Assembly: GCA_018825965.1 (NCBI GenBank)
Contig: JAHKAA010000036.1
Span: 1 to 55,471, forward strand
Source of the DNA: Gammaproteobacteria bacterium
GTDB lineage: Bacteria > Pseudomonadota > Gammaproteobacteria > Enterobacterales > Alteromonadaceae
Direction of reading: 5' to 3'
DNA: 55,471 bases
Part shown: positions 14,424-24,000 of the stretch, piece after piece
Position numbering within the stretch: the stretch's first letter is position 1
How the letters are laid out: each line of letters starts with the position of its first letter
Translations under genes and position numbers: made by a program
The notes under the pieces: model-generated
What the model saw: only the letters and a program-made list of their open reading frames with translations
Told to the model about the DNA's origin: nothing
The model's database searches: none

Positions 14424-15167
14424 ATGTATTTGCTTTTAAGTGGCGAAGGCGCTGGTGACATTGGAGTGTGTAATCCATCCGCGGAAAGTTGTGATCGGAC
14501 TAATTTTAAACAAGGACCAATGGCGATGATTGTCGACCAATTGGTTAGTACATTTCAGGGGTATGAAATGTCACATCTTGATACGGATCGTGTCAGTTTC
14601 GTATCTGAAGCTTACCTTAAAACCAACAAGTTGGCGCCGAAAGCAAAAGCAATGGCACTTAGAGGGAAGAAAAAGCCAGCTGAAACAAAGTATTTCTATG
14701 AAAATGCAAGGGCTTTAGCTGCTGCAGCTAAAGCCAAAAGTGCAGAGTTAAATGACAAGGTTGTAGCCATACTCTTTAGGGATTCTGATGGTACGTCCTC
14801 AGCAGGACGTGGTAATTGGGAAGATAAACGCAATTCCATGATTGAAGGTTTTCTGGCCGAAGCATTTGAGTTAGGAGTAGCTATGGTGCCTAAGCCAAAG
14901 TCTGAAGCATGGCTGCTTTGTGCAACTAAGGTTAACCCTTATCAACATTGTATTGCCTTAGAGGATGAATCTGGTAACGATCGGTCCGGAAATTCACTTA
15001 AACATCAGTTGTCAGTTTCTTTGAGAGGAAATTCTGAAACGCGTGAGCTAAATATCTTGATAAGCAATATGACAATAGATGTGAATAAAATTGAAATGCC
15101 CTCGTTTGACGCATTTAAAAAAGACCTTCGGCTGGCTGTTACGCGAGCAAACAGTGTTGAACTGTAG
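14424..15167 (+). CDS. TOPRIM/DUF4276-like protein encoded with the AAA ATPase
   Basis: A 247-residue soluble protein. The N-terminal strand MYLLLSGEGAGD places an acidic residue (E8) after a hydrophobic strand. AILFRDSDGT gives a D-x-D pair (D120, D122), and KPKSEAWLLCA (E161) resembles the E-[AS]-W-L-L-A-D motif of DUF4276 proteins. Together these fit a TOPRIM-type metal site as in OLD/RNase-M5-like nucleases. Overall family membership is uncertain. ATG 14424 has GGAG 8 bases upstream within the end of the ATPase gene. Longer in-frame starts run back into the ATPase. It is probably the effector of the pair. The cleavage target is unknown. Confidence 0.7.
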   Translation: MYLLLSGEGAGDIGVCNPSAESCDRTNFKQGPMAMIVDQLVSTFQGYEMSHLDTDRVSFVSEAYLKTNKLAPKAKAMALRGKKKPAETKYFYENARALAAAAKAKSAELNDKVVAILFRDSDGTSSAGRGNWEDKRNSMIEGFLAEAFELGVAMVPKPKSEAWLLCATKVNPYQHCIALEDESGNDRSGNSLKHQLSVSLRGNSETRELNILISNMTIDVNKIEMPSFDAFKKDLRLAVTRANSVEL

Positions 15168-15208
15168 GTTTAAGCATATATTTTCTCACCTTAGAGCGCC
15201 TTTTAATG

Positions 15209-15232
15209 ACTCATACCTCAGATGGTATGAGT
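15209..15232 (+). terminator. Stem-loop after the ATPase/TOPRIM pair
   Basis: ACTCATACC (15209-15217) and GGTATGAGT (15224-15232) form a 9-bp perfect stem around TCAGAT. Only a weak T run follows, so termination efficiency is uncertain. Confidence 0.55.
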
Positions 15233-15305
15233 TGCTTTGAAGCTAAAATTTTGGCTGACAGTTGATTGCGTTATAAAGAGTTTAGTGCTTTTCATTGAGA
15301 ACATC

Positions 15306-15533
15306 ATGAACAAAAGTAAGCTGATTAAAACCAAAAAAGATCATAAGCAAGCCTTAGAGCGCCTGGTGATGTTAATCGGCATGGAGCCTGAATTTGGTTC
15401 GTCTGAATTTGCAGAGTTAGATGCTCTAGCTGCCTTGATAGAAATCTATGAAAAGGAGCACTTCCCAATGGATAAGCCAGATCCAATCGAGGCAATTAAA
15501 TTCCGAATTGAGCAGCAAGGCTTAACAGTTTGA
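15306..15533 (+). pseudogene. Truncated HigA-like antitoxin (N-terminal region only)
   Basis: Seventy-five codons: MNKSKLIKTKKDHKQALERL, then a helical acidic region and PDPIEAIKFRIEQQGLTV. This matches the first half of the COG5499/HigA-like antitoxins, which continue from QQGLTRKDL... into a helix-turn-helix. Here the frame stops exactly where the HTH should begin. One frame over, a few codons (DLIHQVI) before another stop weakly resemble the lost continuation, suggesting an indel followed by decay. No toxin gene is visible beside it. An alternative is a deliberately short antitoxin domain. The frame begins at ATG 15306. Confidence 0.6.
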
Positions 15534-15631
15534 CCTGATCCACCAAGTTATTTGAGCGTTGTTTCGTTAGCTAATGCTCTTTACCACTGCACTAACCAAA
15601 GTCACTTAAATAGATTATTTGTCCTCATTAT

Positions 15632-15645
15632 TTAGTGTTCACTAA
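15632..15645. promoter_or_regulatory. Palindrome TTAGTG-TT-CACTAA upstream of the YeeE-type gene
   Basis: A perfect 6-bp inverted repeat lies about 97 bp before the yeeE-type start, adjacent to an A+T-rich stretch (TAATATATCTAAATGGTATAT). It may be an operator for a sulfur- or redox-responsive repressor. The regulator is not in the window. No other feature is seen in 15534-15741. Confidence 0.35.
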
Positions 15646-15741
15646 TATATCTAAATGGTATATGCTTATATCCACAACTTAGGTTGTTGGTTGAAAAACC
15701 AGCAGGTCTATAACTTCAGCACTATTAGCAAGGGGGCACTT

Positions 15742-16167
15742 ATGATTGACTGGACTCATTTTACGCCGGAATCGGCCTTATTGGGCGGGCTGATGATTGG
15801 GCTCGCTTGTGCTTTGTTGTGGTTATTGAATGGTCGTATTGCTGGTATCAGTGGCATTACTGCCGGAACTTTTACCTCCGCAGGTACTGAACGAAACTGG
15901 CGGCTGGCTTTTGTTCTGGGTTTGGTGTTGTCGTCCTGGTTATCGCTGATGCTGGCACCTTTGCCTGTGGTTGAAGTCACCAGCAACTATGGCTTATTGG
16001 CCGCTGCGGGTTTATTGGTCGGCATAGGTGCGCGTTTAGGCTCGGGTTGTACCAGTGGTCATGGCGTTTGTGGTTTAGCCCGTTTATCTGTGCGTTCGCT
16101 GGTGGCCACCCTGACGTTTATGGGGGTGGCTGTGGTCACTGTTTTTATTGTCCGTCATTTGCTGTGA
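15742..16167 (+). CDS. YeeE/YedE-family sulfur-compound transporter, N-terminal-half subunit
   Basis: A 141-residue inner-membrane protein with four hydrophobic segments and the family's cysteine motif GSGCTSGHGVCGLARLS (about residues 99-115), also seen in thiosulfate channels (YeeE/TsuA). The 348-residue single-chain family is split here into two adjacent genes, as in many proteobacteria. AGGGGG six bases before ATG 15742 sets the start. A longer frame from 15655 lacks such a site. It is in an operon with the second half, 7 bp downstream. Likely role: moving thiosulfate or a related sulfur species across the inner membrane. Confidence 0.85.
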   Translation: MIDWTHFTPESALLGGLMIGLACALLWLLNGRIAGISGITAGTFTSAGTERNWRLAFVLGLVLSSWLSLMLAPLPVVEVTSNYGLLAAAGLLVGIGARLGSGCTSGHGVCGLARLSVRSLVATLTFMGVAVVTVFIVRHLL

Positions 16168-16174
16168 GGGAATT

Positions 16175-16615
16175 ATGATTAAACAACACTGGTTTTTATC
16201 ATTAAGCGCTTTTATCTGTGGTCTACTATTTGGTTTGGGTTTATTGATGGCTGGTATGGCAAATCCGGCTAAAGTGCTTGGGTTTTTAGATATAGCAGGC
16301 CTTTGGGATCCATCGCTTGCTTTGGTGATGGTTGGCGGCATAGTGGTGGCTTTTATCGCTTTTACCCTCAGCAAAAAAATGCCACAGAGCCTGTTAAACA
16401 CTAAATTCCACTGGCCTGAAGCCACAGCTATTACCCGCCCTTTATTGGCTGGCAGTGCTTTGTTTGGTTTAGGTTGGGGTTTGGTCGGGTTATGCCCTGG
16501 TCCTGCATTGGTATTGGCGGGCACAGGCTCTGTTGAAGGCCTGATTTTTATTGTTTTTATGCTGATGGGAATGCAACTGGTGGACCTGATCCAAAGGAAA
16601 CCGGGCCAGGCCTGA
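16175..16615 (+). CDS. YeeE/YedE-family sulfur-compound transporter, second subunit (DUF6691)
   Basis: A 146-residue protein with four predicted membrane helices and the complementary cysteine motif GLCPGPALV (about 110-118), typical of the partner half. The opening FGLGLLMAGMANPAKVLGFLD is diagnostic of this family. The start ATG 16175 is preceded by GAGGG. It is co-transcribed with the first half and presumably assembles with it into the full channel. Confidence 0.85.
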   Translation: MIKQHWFLSLSAFICGLLFGLGLLMAGMANPAKVLGFLDIAGLWDPSLALVMVGGIVVAFIAFTLSKKMPQSLLNTKFHWPEATAITRPLLAGSALFGLGWGLVGLCPGPALVLAGTGSVEGLIFIVFMLMGMQLVDLIQRKPGQA

Positions 16616-16693
16616 TCACAATAATACGCAGCGGGCTGAAGTTAGCTATTGACGACAGCTCGGCTTGCTGCAAAAAAACAAAAAACCGCGGGT

Positions 16694-18022
16694 TTACTTA
16701 CTTATCCGATTCGCAAACTGCGAGACAGCATCCACCACCTTTTGTGCCGCGTCTTGTATTTCGTGGATCACCGCCCGCGCCTGCACCACCAGGCCTGTCA
16801 CTGCTTTGGCTTGTTGTTGGCTGCTTTCGATAATATTGACCGCACTGGCCGACAGTTGCTGATTGCGGCTGACTACTTCAACGATCTCGACTGTGGCTGC
16901 ACTGGTGCGGGAGGCGAGTTGCCTTACTTCATCTGCGACCACAGCAAAACCGCGGCCTTGATCTCCGGCTCTTGCTGCTTCTATTGCAGCGTTTAATGCC
17001 AATAAATTGGTTTGCTCAGCAATGCTGCTGATGCTCTGAATAATGGTGCCAATTAACTGGGATTGTTTGGCCAGATCATTAATGTTGCTGACAGCCTGGA
17101 CCATTTGCTGCTCGAGCTGATCCATCACAGCAGCAGTGTCATGCATCACCTGTATGCCATGTTTGGAACTTGAATCTGTGGCCTGAGAGGTTTCAAATGC
17201 AACCTGAGCCGCAGTTGCCACTTCATACTCCTGCTGCACCTGTTCGGTGATCACTGTGGCAAACTTGACGACCTTATGACAGACATCTCTTGAGTCTTTG
17301 ATAGGGTTGTATGATGCTTCCAGCCAGACTTCGCGGCCTGCTTTATCCACCCTGCGAAAACGTTCAGCCACAAACTGGCCTTGCTGTAATTTTTGCCAGA
17401 ATTGCTCATATTCAACACTGTTGTAGACATCAGGCGGGCAAAATAACTTGTGATGTTTGCCCTGAATATCTTCAAGCCTGTATCCCATAGCAGATAAAAA
17501 CAAATTGTTTGCCATCAATACATGACCAGACATATCAAATTCGATCACAGCAGTGGATCGCTGCATCGCATTAATCAGATTTTCGTGTTGTTGTGAGGTT
17601 TCAATAGTGCGGGTCAGGTTGTTGGCATAAATCTCAAAATGATCCAGACGACCATCTTTATCCTGCACAGGGCAAAATGCCGCCCTGAGCCAAAAATGCT
17701 GTTGTTTTGTATTGGCCACCTGCCAGGCGCCAACCCAGAATTCACCGGATCGAACTGAATGTATCATCTTATTGAAGTGGTCTGTGTTCTGCAGGTGGTG
17801 TGGAACTAAATCTTTGATAGTTACATTATTGAGTTCATCAGCAGTCATTTGAAGCTCTGTCAGAGCATTCTGGTTGGCTGAGCTGATTTTGCCATCCGGG
17901 TTTATCACAAACTGCATCATCTGTTTACTGACTCCCTCTCTTACCTGACTGAGCATATTTACCTGCTCTTTTAACCTGGCATTTTCGAGTTGAAGTTCTT
18001 TCGTTTTAAACAGACCAAACAT
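16694..18022 (-). CDS. Soluble methyl-accepting chemotaxis protein with two PAS domains
   Basis: A 442-residue cytoplasmic chemoreceptor without transmembrane segments. A short coiled coil opens it ([20 protein letters not shown]). Then come two PAS domains (about 35-150 and 160-275, the second with [15 protein letters not shown] and [10 protein letters not shown]), followed by the signalling hairpin with [20 protein letters not shown] and [15 protein letters not shown]. It should signal through CheA/CheW, perhaps to redox or oxygen through PAS cofactors. The start is at 18022, where AGGAG is correctly spaced. The frame extends 21 codons further without a ribosome site. The methylation helices are short, as in other PAS-MCPs of this kind. 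A short hairpin with a T run (about 16679-16700) may terminate it. Confidence 0.9.
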   Translation of the reverse strand: MFGLFKTKELQLENARLKEQVNMLSQVREGVSKQMMQFVINPDGKISSANQNALTELQMTADELNNVTIKDLVPHHLQNTDHFNKMIHSVRSGEFWVGAWQVANTKQQHFWLRAAFCPVQDKDGRLDHFEIYANNLTRTIETSQQHENLINAMQRSTAVIEFDMSGHVLMANNLFLSAMGYRLEDIQGKHHKLFCPPDVYNSVEYEQFWQKLQQGQFVAERFRRVDKAGREVWLEASYNPIKDSRDVCHKVVKFATVITEQVQQEYEVATAAQVAFETSQATDSSSKHGIQVMHDTAAVMDQLEQQMVQAVSNINDLAKQSQLIGTIIQSISSIAEQTNLLALNAAIEAARAGDQGRGFAVVADEVRQLASRTSAATVEIVEVVSRNQQLSASAVNIIESSQQQAKAVTGLVVQARAVIHEIQDAAQKVVDAVSQFANRISK

Positions 18023-18231
18023 GAGCAACTCCTGGCTTATCTGACTTCCCGGGACAATTTTTGCAGCACCTGACGCATTATTCAAACAGGCCTCAGCGCT
18101 GGCTGCATGAACAAAGCTGAGGGTCTGGCAAATCTAGTTGAAGATCTTAAAAAGTGCAAGCTGTTGAAAAGTAAACTTTTTTAGGTGTAAATTATTGTTA
18201 TGTAGCATAACGGGCTACTCTTTGTAAGAGT

Positions 18232-20319
18232 TTAGAGGCGTTGCAAGTATTGATAAAAATCCTCAGCCGACAAAGGCTTACTGAATAAGTAGCCCTGGCC
18301 CATCTGACAACCTAACTCCAGCAGTTTTTCTTTTTGCGCTTCTATTTCAATACCTTCGGCTATGAGTTGTAAATTCATCGATTGTGCCAGTGAGATCACA
18401 GCTTTCACTATTTCCATATCGCCTTTGTCGGTCAACATTTCATGCACAAAAGATTTGTCGATTTTAAGCACGTCTACCTGAAATTTTTTCAGATAAGACA
18501 AGCTGGAATAACCGGTGCCAAAGTCGTCTATTGAAATACAAATACCTGCCGCTTTCAGCTGGCCTAACATGCTTTTGGTTTTGCTGACATCCAGCATTAA
18601 GGCGCTTTCTGTGACTTCCAGCTCTAATAAGCAGGCTGGCATTTTCAATTCTGCCATCAGACTGCTGATTTGTTTTACCAGCTGGGGGTTGGCAAACTGA
18701 GCTGCGGCAATATTCACTGATACGGGTACCTGATACCCCTGGTGTTGCCAGCGCAAACACTCCTGGCAGGCCTGACGCAGCACTTGTTGGCCCAGTTCGC
18801 CAATTAACCCTGTTTCTTCTGCCAACGGAATAAATTCAACGGGCGACACCCACTGGCCCTGATGGTTTTGCATACGGGCTAAAGCTTCGGCCCCTAATAA
18901 TTGGCCTGTCTGTAAACAAAGTTTGGGTTGGTAATACACCTGCAGTTGGTGATTGGCTAAGGTTTCGCGCAACAGCAATTCCAGTTGATGGCGATGAATA
19001 ATTTGCTGTTCCAGTTCGTCAGAGAAAAAGCTGGTTCTGTTGCGGCCTTCAGATTTGGCTTTAAACATGGCGACATCGGCATGGCGCATAAACATTTCTA
19101 TGGTTTGGGCATCGTCCGGATAAATACTGATCCCTATACTCACGGCCAGCTGGTACTTCTTGTTTTCAAGTAAAAAAGGCTGCTGAAACTGGCTATGCAC
19201 CTGACTGCTGAACAAAGCCACTTCATCAATAGACCAGAGCTCGGGTAATACCAGCACAAATTCATCACCACCTAAACGCGCCAGTGTAGTGCCAGCATCA
19301 CAAATAGAGAGTAAGCGCTCTGACGTTTGTTTGATCAGCAAATCCCCAAGGTTATGGCCTATGGAATCATTGACGTATTTAAAGTGGTCCAGATCAATCA
19401 ACAACAAGGCTGATTTATGATGCAACTGCTCAGCTCTTTTAATGGCTTGTTCAATGCGGTCGTACAACAACACCCTATTGGGTAAGTTGGTTAAAGGGTC
19501 ATGATTAGCCAGATGGCTCATTTTCAGCGCCAGCGCCATACTTTCACTGACATCATGAAACACCACTATGCTGCCAAGGCATTGGCCGTTGTTATCAATG
19601 ATAGGAGCGGCTGAGTCCTCCACCTGAAAGAGCTGACCTGTACGTGATATCAATTGGCAATTCAGCGCCATAGCCACTACTCGTTGTTCTTTTAACGCAA
19701 AATAAATAGGGTTCCAGTGCGGTTCTAAGGTATGAGCATCCCGCAGTTGCATCACTTCTTCTATAGGTCGAAACAAGGCATCTTTCGCCAGCCAGCCTGT
19801 CATACGTTCAGCTATAGGGTTCATAAAGCTGATCTTGCCGTCCAGATCTGTGGCTATCACCGCATCGCCAATTGAATCCAGTGTCACTCGCAGCCATTCT
19901 TTTTCGGCTTCTACTTGCCGACTGTAACGACTTAAATCCAAAAGGTTTTTAATGCGGATGCGGCTGGTGGCTGCATGCAAAGGTTTACGTAAAAAATCGA
20001 TACCTCCTTCAGATAAAGAGGATAACTCGTGTTCTGTATCTATATGAGAGGTAATAAATATAATGGCGATATCACGGGTTACGGGGTCTGCTTTTAGGGC
20101 CCGGCACACCGAAATGCCATCCATGCCAGGCATTTCGATATCCAGCACTATTAGCTCGGGGTGCTGTTGCCGTGCCAGCTCAAGCGCTGTAATGCCATCT
20201 GTAGCAAAATATAAAGTCGCCATGCCTTGCAGCAATTCACGTAATAACACCAGGGAGGAGGCCTGATCGTCCACTAATAAAATTTTTGCTGCCGGCACAG
20301 CGGATTGATTTATCTGCAT
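18232..20319 (-). CDS. Receiver-PAS-GGDEF-EAL cyclic-di-GMP signalling protein
   Basis: A 695-residue cytoplasmic response regulator. The receiver domain (about 10-125) has phospho-acceptor D60 in LIVLDIEMPGMDG. A PAS domain follows (about 145-265), then GGDEF with an intact motif at 350-354 (ARLGGDEFVLV) and EAL with the signature starting at E478 (GAEALARM), ending at SKPLSAEDFYQYL. Both output motifs look intact, so synthesis and breakdown of c-di-GMP are both possible. Which dominates cannot be told. It is transcribed divergently from the Hpt-hybrid kinase operon with 139 bp between, and could be that phosphorelay's output. Confidence 0.93.
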   Translation of the reverse strand: MQINQSAVPAAKILLVDDQASSLVLLRELLQGMATLYFATDGITALELARQQHPELIVLDIEMPGMDGISVCRALKADPVTRDIAIIFITSHIDTEHELSSLSEGGIDFLRKPLHAATSRIRIKNLLDLSRYSRQVEAEKEWLRVTLDSIGDAVIATDLDGKISFMNPIAERMTGWLAKDALFRPIEEVMQLRDAHTLEPHWNPIYFALKEQRVVAMALNCQLISRTGQLFQVEDSAAPIIDNNGQCLGSIVVFHDVSESMALALKMSHLANHDPLTNLPNRVLLYDRIEQAIKRAEQLHHKSALLLIDLDHFKYVNDSIGHNLGDLLIKQTSERLLSICDAGTTLARLGGDEFVLVLPELWSIDEVALFSSQVHSQFQQPFLLENKKYQLAVSIGISIYPDDAQTIEMFMRHADVAMFKAKSEGRNRTSFFSDELEQQIIHRHQLELLLRETLANHQLQVYYQPKLCLQTGQLLGAEALARMQNHQGQWVSPVEFIPLAEETGLIGELGQQVLRQACQECLRWQHQGYQVPVSVNIAAAQFANPQLVKQISSLMAELKMPACLLELEVTESALMLDVSKTKSMLGQLKAAGICISIDDFGTGYSSLSYLKKFQVDVLKIDKSFVHEMLTDKGDMEIVKAVISLAQSMNLQLIAEGIEIEAQKEKLLELGCQMGQGYLFSKPLSAEDFYQYLQRL

Positions 20320-20458
20320 CTGGCACTTCCCTGTTTCCTGTCCACTCTGTTTTTTAGTGTAGACGAAAATTTAACCGGACAAAATTAACAGGACAAAGCG
20401 CGGGATTTTTCAGCCAAAGCCCATTATGCTGTGAGAAAGCGTCTGAGTAGTTCAGGAT

Positions 20459-21028
20459 ATGTTGTTTAATTTTAGTGTGCTGGAACAGTTAATCGGCTTT
20501 TCTGAGGATGCCTTTTTGCATCTGTCGCCTGCTGTGGCTCAATTAATAGCGTCAACTCCTGCTGAAATGCAGCAACTTATTCTGGCGTATCAGCAAAAAA
20601 ATAAGAAGGCTGTTGAGCATATTATGCATAAATTGCGGGGCAGCTACGCAACCTTAGGTGCTATAGATTTACCAGAACTGTCAAGGCCACTGGAACAGGT
20701 GTTGCACCAACAAAGGCAGTTGCCATCAGCCGCCGATTTTGCTCTATACATGGATTGTCTGGAACAAAGTTGCGCTGCATTAAAGTTATGGATGAGCCAG
20801 TTTGAACAAACAACAGACAGCAGTTTGCCTGATGTTCAACTCTATATTCAGTATCTTGAACACTCTGATATGCAGGCCTACAGCTTGTTTCAGCAACAAA
20901 GGGCTGGCTGGATTCATTATCTGGGGCCGGATGATTTTGTACTGATGGAACAGGACATGATGACATTGGATTTTGTCGCTGCGGCACAGCGTTTGAAGCA
21001 CAAAATAAACCACAAGGAACCCGGATAA
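20459..21028 (+). CDS. Hpt-domain phosphotransfer protein
   Basis: A 189-residue protein with a histidine phosphotransfer helix [15 protein letters not shown], in which H57 occupies the phospho-acceptor position of H-x-L-[KR]-G. It lacks any other recognisable domain. The last ~80 residues are helical. Its stop overlaps the hybrid kinase start (TAATG at 21026), so the two are translationally coupled. It probably shuttles phosphate between the kinase receivers and a response regulator. The ribosome site is weak. Confidence 0.75.
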   Translation: MLFNFSVLEQLIGFSEDAFLHLSPAVAQLIASTPAEMQQLILAYQQKNKKAVEHIMHKLRGSYATLGAIDLPELSRPLEQVLHQQRQLPSAADFALYMDCLEQSCAALKLWMSQFEQTTDSSLPDVQLYIQYLEHSDMQAYSLFQQQRAGWIHYLGPDDFVLMEQDMMTLDFVAAAQRLKHKINHKEPG

Positions 21029-24000
21029 TGGCTTGGTTGAAACGCAACCTGAAACAGCTTATTGCAACTTTATTGCCGATGCTGTTGTTTGCGGCTGCAG
21101 GATTTTGGGTCTCTGACTATTTGCAACAGCGTCAGCAACAGCAAAACCTGCAGCGAATTCAGCAAAGCTTAGAGGTAAAAACAAGTCAGCTGGCTGATGC
21201 AATAGCCGAAAAAATGACCATTTACCAATATGGCTTGCGTGGTGTGCGTGGTGCTGTATTAAGTGCCGGCGCTGAAGATTTTCGCTATGCCAATATATTG
21301 GCTTACAGTCAAAGCCGTGATCTGGCTACAGAGTTCCCGGGAGCCCGTGGTTTTGGCATTATCCGTAAAGTCACGCCGGACGGGTTAGCGCAATTTTTAG
21401 TAGAAGCTGAAGCTGAGAATGGCGATGCTTTTAGCTTCCGCCAGCTCAAAAGCCACCCCCATGATTTGTTTGTGATCCAATACATAGAACCTATGGCCGA
21501 TAACGAAGAAGCCATAGGTTTTGATATTGCCTCAGAGCAACTGCGTTACCAGACAGCGTTAAAGGCTATACGGGAAAATAAAGCTGTACTGACAGAACCC
21601 CTGACTTTAGTGCAGGCTCAAAACAAAAAATCTCAGGGTTTTTTATTGTTAATGCCAGTTTATCTGCAGGGGAAAGCACCAGAAAGCGATCTGGATCGTT
21701 ATCAGCAGTTGTATGGGTTGGCTTATGCCCCTTTGACCATAGATGAAATTTTATCCAGTATAAAAATGGCCAGGGCAGAGCAAGTGCAAGTAGAGGTGTT
21801 TGACATTGATTTTGATCCACAGCAGGCCTTTTATACAAAAACAGTGACCGACACCGTATTACTTGATCTTCAGGCCAGGCATCATTTGTCGATTTTTGGT
21901 CGGGACTGGCAAGTCAGGTTGCAGGCAACACCACTCTTTGTCGCCGGACTGAAGCTGCCTGAACCGCAAAATATGTATTACACAAGTTTGGGCATCACGG
22001 CTTTACTGATCGTCATTTTTGCTTTTGTGCAGTTAACCTTCTCCCGGCGCTTGCAACTGACCAGGCACAGAGCTGTGCTGGCGGCCATAGTTGAAAATGC
22101 CAATGAGGCTGTGATAAGTACGGACCAGCATGGCTTGATCAGTAGCTGGAACCCAGCTGCAGAACAAATGTTTGGTTACACTGAATCTCAGGCTATGGGG
22201 CGTACTATCAGCGAACTTATAGTGCCGGCTACACATCTGGACGAACAGCGGCATCTGGAACAAGAGGTACGTAAAGGACAGAAGATCCGTTATATCCAAA
22301 GCGTACGTCAGCATCAATCCGGGCTGCTGTATCCGGTGTCGCTTAATCTTTCCCCTATTCTGGATGAGACTGGCCAATTTATAGGCTGTGCTTTGACAGT
22401 CAACGATATCAGTCATATCAAACAAGCTGAACAAAAACTGCAACAAGCCAACGAAGAGCTGGAGCATCAGGTTGAATTGCGAACCGCTGAAATTGAGCGG
22501 GTATCTGCTTTGCAGCACAGCATTTTGCGTAATGCCAACTATGCCATTATTACGGCGGATTTGGATGGCCTGATTACATCTTTTAATCCGGCTGCTGAGG
22601 CGATGTTGCAATATAAAGAAGCTGAAGTCATAGGTTTGTATGGCCCGACTTTGCTGCATGATCCGCTCGAAGTCGCAGAATACTCTCAGCAATTGACAGC
22701 AGAGATGGGCCATCAGGTGGAAGCTGATTTAACGGCTTTTGTTGAAAAAACCAAGCAGGGTCAAACGGATAACAGAGAGTGGACTTACATCCGCAAGGAT
22801 GGCGGCCGCTGTCCTGTCTATCTTTCTGTGACTGCTTTACTGGACCAGCAAAATCAGGTGGTGGGTTATTTAGGCATAGCCAGAGATTTAACCTTGCAAA
22901 AAGAGCTGGAATTTGAGTTGGCTTTGGCGAAAGTGTCGACAGAACAAAGCCCGGATTTAGTGTTCTGGTTAGACGATGCAGCTCAAGTGATCAAAGCTAA
23001 TCCGGCCGCTTTGGCTTGCTGTACTAACCAATTCAGTCTGGCTGATCTGGCGCTGAAGTTAGTGGGAGACAGGCTGCAACAGTTGCTCCAAAGTACAGAA
23101 CGAAAACGCAGCCTGCAGTTTGAAACCCAGTTTGTGGACGCAGCAGGCGTCGCTATTCCTTTGTCTGCGTCTTTGTCCTGGATCCATTTTGAGCAGCAGG
23201 ATTATTTTTATCTGGTGGCGCGTGATCGCTCTGAACAACACAAAAGAGAGCTGGAGCTGGCTCAGGCACGACAACAAGCCGACTCGGCCAATAATGCGAA
23301 GTCTGCTTTTCTGGCCACCATGAGCCATGAAATCCGTACACCGATGAACGCTATTCTGGGCATGTTACAACTGGTGCAGCAAACCAGCTTAACCCTTCGC
23401 CAGGAGGATTATATTCGCCAGACAGAAATAGCGGCTAAGTCTTTGTTGGCCATTCTGAACGATATTCTGGACTTTTCCAAAGTAGAAGCCGGCAAGCTGG
23501 AAATGGATAGCCACAGCTTTGAACTGGCGTCCCTGATGGAAGATTTGGGCACTATTTTATCGGCCAATCTGGGCAGTAAAGATTTGGAAGTGCTGTATCA
23601 GTTTGCTGAAGACTTACCAGCTTTGGTGGTGGGCGATAGTTTACGATTGAAGCAGGTGCTGCTGAATCTGACAGGCAATGCCATTAAATTCACCGACAAA
23701 GGTGAAGTGGTGGTCAGCCTGGACGTGACAGAGCGCACTGCAGAAGCGGCCAAAATTAAGTTTAAAGTACAAGATACCGGCATTGGTATGACAGAGCAGC
23801 AACTGGCGTTAATTTTCCAGAGTTTCAGCCAGGCAGAATCTTCTATTAGTCGTCGTTATGGCGGTACAGGCTTAGGTCTGGCGATCAGCAAAGGTCTGGT
23901 GGAGTTAATGGGGGGCCAACTTTCTGTGCAGAGTACGCAGGGCTCTGGCAGTAGTTTTGAATTTGAACTCTGGTTTAACTGCCTTAGCCTGAATGCGGCT

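Noticed and set aside
13292..15167. Septu, Gabija or retron defence system
   Set aside because: There is no HNH nuclease, no UvrD-like helicase and no reverse transcriptase or ncRNA beside the ATPase. Only the ATPase/TOPRIM-type split is supported.
15570..15602. tRNA-like string (complement resembles a D-arm with GTGGTAAAGAGCAT)
   Set aside because: No acceptor stem, anticodon arm or T-arm could be built around it. At most it is a relic, with too little to call.
22033..22713. Antisense open frame of 226 codons inside the hybrid kinase
   Set aside because: It lies opposite a strongly conserved PAS coding region and has no recognisable domain. It is a by-product of codon use in the real gene.
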